A DNA stretch of 9,547 bases, from NCBI GenBank assembly GCA_937859855.1, contig CALMAR010000325.1, positions 1,553-11,099 on the forward strand. Reading direction: 5' to 3'. Below are positions 6,314 to 9,547 of the stretch, in pieces; the first letter of the stretch is position 1; every line of letters starts with the position of its first letter. Made by a program: the position numbers and the translations under genes. The DNA is from an uncultured Kineosporia sp. (lineage in GTDB: Bacteria > Actinomycetota > Actinomycetes > Actinomycetales > Kineosporiaceae). The notes under the pieces are model-generated. The model was given only the letters and a program-made list of their open reading frames with translations. It had not been told where the DNA came from and searched no databases.

Positions 6314-6334
6314 CGCATCCGTAACGCGGATGCG
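6314..6334 (-). terminator. Strong hairpin after the unknown 136-residue gene
   Basis: CGCATCCG (6314-6321) and CGGATGCG (6327-6334) form an 8-bp perfect stem with a 5-nt loop; a T-G pair could extend it. It begins 9 bases after the stop codon of the upstream minus-strand gene (stop 6344-6346) and lies before the candidate promoter of the next gene. A transcription end is therefore the natural reading. There is no T-run. Confidence 0.6.
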
Positions 6335-6343
6335 GGCTGCGGT

Positions 6344-6754
6344 TCAGAACCGGAACGGCTTGGGGGGTGCGGCCAGCGCGGCCCGGGGGCACTGGGCCAG
6401 GGTGAGGTCCCCGAAGCCGAGGGCCTCGTCGCACAGCGAAGCCACCATGTAACCGGCATCTTGACCGGCCTGGGTGATGGTGACCTGATAGATGGTGATC
6501 TCGTACTTGGTGGGGGTGCCGTAGGCGACCTGGAGCGTGCCCAGCCGGGTGGAGCTGCCGGGTTCGCCTGGGCCCTGCCAGGGACGGTCGTAGCGCACCC
6601 AGCGGCTCGGTTCGGCCAGCCAGAAGCCACCGGCGTAGACGCCGCTGTCGGCCATTCCGGACAGGATCTTCCGGGCGGCTTCCTCCGGCACGATCGCGGC
6701 CGGCCGGATGACCTCGGTGATCACGTCCATGCCCTGTGCCTGGTCCTTTCTCAC
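6344..6754 (-). CDS. Conserved-looking hypothetical protein
   Basis: A 136-residue protein from the GTG at 6752-6754, which follows GGGAGAGG with 8 nt spacing. An in-frame ATG at 6730 would give 128 residues (MDVITEVIRPAA), but its nearest AAGGA is 13 nt away. A TTG at 6793 is a third, less likely option. I do not recognise a named family. The sequence is globular, mixed alpha/beta, with no signal peptide or membrane segment. It has a helix-rich start (VIRPAAIVPEEAARKILSGM), an aromatic middle (GGFWLAEPSRWVRYDRPW), a strand-rich TLQVAYGTPTKYEITIYQVT, and a tail with CDEALGFGDLTLAQCP. The patterned composition and strong G/C third-position bias support a real gene. The tail ends in APPKPFRF. 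It stands alone, with the hairpin at 6314-6334 after it. Confidence 0.7.
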   Translation of the reverse strand: MRKDQAQGMDVITEVIRPAAIVPEEAARKILSGMADSGVYAGGFWLAEPSRWVRYDRPWQGPGEPGSSTRLGTLQVAYGTPTKYEITIYQVTITQAGQDAGYMVASLCDEALGFGDLTLAQCPRAALAAPPKPFRF

Positions 6755-7136
6755 GCGGGGCGCCTCTCCCTGACCCAGCCAGTGTTCGACCAATGGTTAC
6801 TCGGCTGAGTGGCCGGGCTCCTTCACTCTGCCGGGCGAATGAATTGCTGCCGCGCGTGCAATTCCGGCCGTTTCCCGCGTGGGTCAGCTGGCAGGAGTCA
6901 TAGCCGGTTCTGGGATCGGCCGTTGAGATGACGGCGGCCTCGGCCAGCCGGTGGAGATCCAGCCCTGGCGAGGGTGGCCGGTGCTACGGCACAATGGCGC
7001 CTGCAGTGCTGGATCACAGACGGATCAGCAGTAGCTCAGCGCATCAGATGTCAGTGGCCGGTGATGTCGGCTGGTCGTCGCGCCCGAGTTGAGGTCGTTG
7101 GGGAAGACGCATCTCAAACCGGACGAGGAGGGCCAC
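6755..7136. other. Non-coding divergent intergenic region
   Basis: About 380 bp separate the unknown minus-strand gene from DUF3145. No frame here has convincing codon bias. It contains the inverted repeat at 6841-6864 and, near its right end, the ribosome site of DUF3145. No clear -10/-35 pair was found. A tRNA-like scrap (GTAGCTCAG near 7030) lacks the rest of a tRNA. The size leaves room for two divergent promoters and an unrecognised small RNA, but no such RNA can be supported. Confidence 0.6.
6841..6864. repeat. Inverted repeat, possible operator
   Basis: GAATTGC (6841-6847) and GCAATTC (6858-6864) are perfect 7-bp inverted arms separated by 10 bp. The arms are A/T-rich compared with the surrounding DNA. 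Arm length and spacing, with centres 17 bp apart (about 1.6 helical turns), could suit a dimeric DNA-binding regulator; the repeat could also be a weak hairpin. It lies between two divergent genes. No named regulator is recognised from the half-site. Confidence 0.4.
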
Positions 7137-7640
7137 ATGTCGAGTGCCGTCACGCGTGGTGTGCTGTTCGTGCATTCCGCGCCGAGTGCGCTCTGCCCAC
7201 ATGTTGAGTGGGCGGCGGGCGGCGTTCTTGGGCTGCGCCTTTCGCTGGACTGGATCGCCCAGCCGGCGGCGCCTGGGCTGTACCGCACCGAGCTGTCCTG
7301 GCAGGGAGCACCCGGGATGGGAGCGCGGCTGACCTCGGCACTGCGAGGCTGGGCACACCTGCGTTTCGAAGTCACCGAGGAGCCCAGCCCTGGGGTGGAC
7401 GGCGGGCGATGGAGCCATACGCCCGAGCTCGGCATCTTCCACGCGGTCACCGACGTGCACGGCAACGTGATGATCCCGGAGGACCGGGTCCGGGCTGCGA
7501 TGGAGATCGGCTACGGCGAGCCTGAACTGATGACCCGTGAACTGGATCTTGCCCTCGGCCGGGCCTGGGACGATGAACTCGAGCCGTTCCGCTATGCCGG
7601 CGACGGCGCGCCGGTCCGCTGGCTGCACCGCGTCGGCTAG
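7137..7640 (+). CDS. DUF3145 family protein
   Basis: A 167-residue protein recognised as the actinobacterial DUF3145 family by its start (TRGVLFVHSAPSALCPHVEW, 6-25) and by LSWQG, GWAHLRFEVTEEPSPG (71-86) and TPELGIFHAVTDVHGN (95-110), ending RYAGDGAPVRWLHRVG. It is soluble, with no signal peptide. No biochemical function is known to me. Members commonly sit beside the type II fatty acid synthase genes in actinobacteria, as here, where it converges on the accD-like gene with 12 bp between stops. The ATG at 7137 has a strong GAGGAGGG ribosome site 4 nt upstream and is preferred over the in-frame upstream start at 7089. A link to fatty acid synthesis is inferred only from position. Confidence 0.9.
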   Translation: MSSAVTRGVLFVHSAPSALCPHVEWAAGGVLGLRLSLDWIAQPAAPGLYRTELSWQGAPGMGARLTSALRGWAHLRFEVTEEPSPGVDGGRWSHTPELGIFHAVTDVHGNVMIPEDRVRAAMEIGYGEPELMTRELDLALGRAWDDELEPFRYAGDGAPVRWLHRVG

Positions 7641-7652
7641 CGCACTGGATGC

Positions 7653-9113
7653 TCAGAGCGGGATGTTGGTGTGGGCGCCGCGCACGAATGGGCCCGCCAG
7701 CGCCGCGGCCAGAGCTGACCGGGTCGCTCCCGGCTCGACGATCTGGTCCACCACACCGATCTCCTGAGCCTTGGCCAGGCCGCCCGCCACCTTCTCGTGG
7801 TCGGCGGCCAGCTCGTTCTCCACCCGTTCCCGGTCGGCCGGCTCGACGTCGGCCAGCTGCCGCCGGTGCAGGATCCGCACCGCCGCCACCGCGCCCATCA
7901 CGGCCACCGTCGCGGTCGGCCAGGCCAGCACCGCAGTCGCGCCCAGCGCCCGGGAGTTCATCGCGATGTAGGCGCCGCCGTAGGCCTTGCGGGTCACCAG
8001 GGTGACCCGGGGCACCGACGCCTCGGCGAAGGCGTGCAGCAGCTTGGCCCCGCGGCGCACCACGCCGTCCCATTCCTGGCCCGCGCCAGGCAGGTAGCCG
8101 GGTACATCGGTGATCACGATCAGCGGAACGCCGAACGCGTCGCACATGCGCACGAATCTGGCCGCCTTCTCAGCCGACGCCGAGTCCAGGCAGCCGCCCA
8201 GCCGCAGCGGATTGTTCGCGATCACACCGACCGTCCGGCCGCCGAACCGGCCCAGTGTGGTGACGATGTTGGGCGCCCACTTCGGGTGCAGCTCCACCAG
8301 GGACGGGCCAGCGTCCAGCACGTCCGCCACCAGCGGATGCACGTCGTAGGCCCGCTTGCTGGACTCAGGCAGATGCTGGGCCAGCTGCCGGTCACCGACC
8401 GACGCCGGGTCCAGCGATCCCGGCTGGCCCATCAGCTGCACCAGCCGCCGGGCCTGCTCGTACGCTTCGTCGGTGGTCTGGGTGATCACGTGCACGACGC
8501 CGGACCGGCGCCCGTGCGGTTCCGGGCCGCCCAGCCGGAGCATGTCGACATCCTCGCCGGTAACCGAGCGCACCACGTCGGGTCCGGTGACGAAAACCCG
8601 TCCGTCCGGTCCCAGTACGACCAGATCGGTGAGGGCCGGGCCATAGGCCGCTCCTCCGGCGGCCGGGCCGAGGACCAGTGAGATCTGCGGAATCCGGCCC
8701 GAGGCCCTGGTCATCATGGCGAAGATCTCGCCGAAGCCGTTCAGGGACGAGACGCCCTCGGCCAGCCGGGCGCCTCCCGAGTGCCACAGCCCGGCGATCG
8801 GCACTCCGCGAGCCAGCGCTTGCTCGTATGCTGCCACCACCACCCGGGCCCCGGCCGCACCCATCGCCCCGCCCTGAGTCCGGGCGTCGGTGGCGAAGGC
8901 GACCGCGGGCGTACCGCCGGCCAGCCCGGTCGCCGCCAGCATGCCGGAGTTGTCCTGCGCGCTGATCAGCTCGATGGTGCCGGGGTCGAAGAACCTCTCC
9001 AGCCGCAGCTTCGGGTCACGCTCGGCCTTGGCCGCCGCATCCGCAGCGCCGGGGGCGGCCTTGGCCTGCGGGCCGGAGTCAGAGGAGGATTTGAGCGGAG
9101 AGGTGGTCGTCAT
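7653..9113 (-). CDS. accD: Acyl-CoA carboxylase carboxyltransferase beta subunit (AccD6-like)
   Basis: A 486-residue carboxyltransferase of the PccB/AccD family, which moves a carboxyl group from biotin to acyl-CoA, here probably making malonyl-CoA for FAS II. The first crotonase-like half carries FATDARTQGGAMG (73-85), LWHSGGARLAEG (109-120) and the oxyanion-hole region GPAAGGAAYGPAL (149-161). The second half has VITDVPGYLPG (333-343), RKAYGGAYIAM (375-385) and AWPTATVAVMG (397-407). Ile383 occupies the position known from Streptomyces work to be Ile in acetyl-accepting and Asp in propionyl-specific enzymes. There is no zinc-finger N-terminus; residues 1-30 are Ala/Ser-rich. The ATG at 9113 follows AGGAG by 6-7 nt and is preferred over the in-frame start at 9167, which would overlap fabF. 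It lies 16 bp after fabF, surely in one operon. The biotin-carrying alpha chain is not in the window. Confidence 0.92.
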   Translation of the reverse strand: MTTTSPLKSSSDSGPQAKAAPGAADAAAKAERDPKLRLERFFDPGTIELISAQDNSGMLAATGLAGGTPAVAFATDARTQGGAMGAAGARVVVAAYEQALARGVPIAGLWHSGGARLAEGVSSLNGFGEIFAMMTRASGRIPQISLVLGPAAGGAAYGPALTDLVVLGPDGRVFVTGPDVVRSVTGEDVDMLRLGGPEPHGRRSGVVHVITQTTDEAYEQARRLVQLMGQPGSLDPASVGDRQLAQHLPESSKRAYDVHPLVADVLDAGPSLVELHPKWAPNIVTTLGRFGGRTVGVIANNPLRLGGCLDSASAEKAARFVRMCDAFGVPLIVITDVPGYLPGAGQEWDGVVRRGAKLLHAFAEASVPRVTLVTRKAYGGAYIAMNSRALGATAVLAWPTATVAVMGAVAAVRILHRRQLADVEPADRERVENELAADHEKVAGGLAKAQEIGVVDQIVEPGATRSALAAALAGPFVRGAHTNIPL

Positions 9114-9129
9114 TCGGGCTCCTGATTGC

Positions 9130-9547
9130 TCAATTGCTGGTGATGACGAGCGCAGCGTTGTGCCCACCGAAGCCGAAAGCGTTGTTCAGAGCCGCGATCC
9201 GGGCGGTGCCATCGCCGAGCTGGCGGGGGTCCTTGCCGACGACGTCCACGGTGACGGCCGGGTCGAGCGAATCCAGGTTGATCGTGGGCGGGGCCACCCG
9301 CTCCCGGACGGCGAGCACGGTGAAGATCGCTTCCAGGGCCCCGGCCGCGCCGAGCAGGTGCCCGGTCATCGACTTGGTCGCCGAGACCGCCACGCCGTCC
9401 AGAGCCGGGCCGAACGCGGCCCGCATGGCGGCCACCTCGGCCACGTCGCCCACGGGGGTGGAGGTGGCATGCGCGTTGATGTGGACGACGTCGGACGGCG
9501 CCAGGCCGGCGTCGTCCAGAGCCGCCGCGATCGCCCGCGAGGCGCCG
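9130..9547 (-). CDS. fabF: Beta-ketoacyl-ACP synthase II, C-terminal part
   Basis: The C-terminal 138 residues of a thiolase-fold condensing enzyme; the gene continues past the window end. Visible are HINAHATSTPVGD, with the first catalytic His, then ATKSMTGHLLGAAGALEA, with the conserved Lys and second catalytic His, and the closing NNAFGFGGHNAALVI. FabF condenses malonyl-ACP with a growing acyl-ACP and releases CO2 during chain elongation in the cytosol. The active-site Cys lies upstream, outside the window. The GTG at 9453 is internal, because the same frame and family similarity continue to 9547. The following accD-like gene, 16 bp away, matches the fabD-fabH-acpP-fabF-accD order of actinobacterial FAS II clusters. 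A KasA-like mycolate enzyme is a less likely alternative. Confidence 0.93.
   Translation of the reverse strand, partial: GASRAIAAALDDAGLAPSDVVHINAHATSTPVGDVAEVAAMRAAFGPALDGVAVSATKSMTGHLLGAAGALEAIFTVLAVRERVAPPTINLDSLDPAVTVDVVGKDPRQLGDGTARIAALNNAFGFGGHNAALVITSN

Noticed and set aside
6154..6630. Minus-strand frame overlapping two genes, beginning near a good AGAAGGA
   Set aside because: The product is low-complexity Pro/Arg/Ser and overlaps the patterned 136-residue protein; the AGAAGGA has no convincing gene after it.
7020..7100. tRNA-like GTAGCTCAG motif
   Set aside because: No T-arm GTTCGA box, no acceptor stem pairing and no anticodon arm could be found around it.
7797..8681. Long plus-strand open frame opposite the accD-like gene
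   Set aside because: It is His/Gln/Arg/Gly-rich with no family pattern, lies antisense to a well-conserved gene, and has no ribosome site.

Overview
The window is high-GC DNA with G/C-rich third codon positions, dense gene packing and frequent GTG starts. The GT2-GtrA protein, the PTH2 family protein, DUF3145 and the fabF-accD pair all point to an actinobacterium. The order or genus cannot be fixed from the sequence. The left end starts with a cytosine-rich low-complexity tract that looks like a contig-end artefact and cuts off the first gene.

Layout from left to right: low-complexity tract (1-70); C-terminal remnant of a phospholipase D-like protein (+); NUDIX hydrolase (-); GT2 glycosyltransferase with a GtrA-like membrane domain (-); a divergent intergenic region carrying a textbook actinobacterial LexA/SOS box; a small unrecognised protein driven from that box, apparently on a leaderless mRNA (+); a YdjM/DUF457-type membrane protein (-), convergent with it; a PTH2-type peptidyl-tRNA hydrolase family gene tightly coupled to a family III CoA-transferase (+); a tubby/LURP-one-like protein with a proline-rich N-terminus (-); a conserved-looking unknown protein (-) followed by a hairpin; about 380 bp of non-coding DNA; DUF3145 (+); and, converging on it, an acyl-CoA carboxylase carboxyltransferase beta chain (AccD6-like) and the C-terminal part of FabF (-), cut by the window end.

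The right end is the distal part of a fatty acid synthase II locus. FabF condenses malonyl-ACP with acyl-ACP, and the AccD-like chain helps make the malonyl-CoA. Ile383 of the AccD-like chain fits acetyl-CoA rather than strict propionyl-CoA use. The middle is a mosaic of short housekeeping or accessory transcription units.

The point of most interest is the SOS box at 2348-2365. It places a small uncharacterised protein, and perhaps the divergent glycosyltransferase, under DNA-damage control. A YdjM-type protein, whose E. coli namesake is itself LexA-regulated, lies next to it. No mobile element, CRISPR array, rRNA or tRNA was found.
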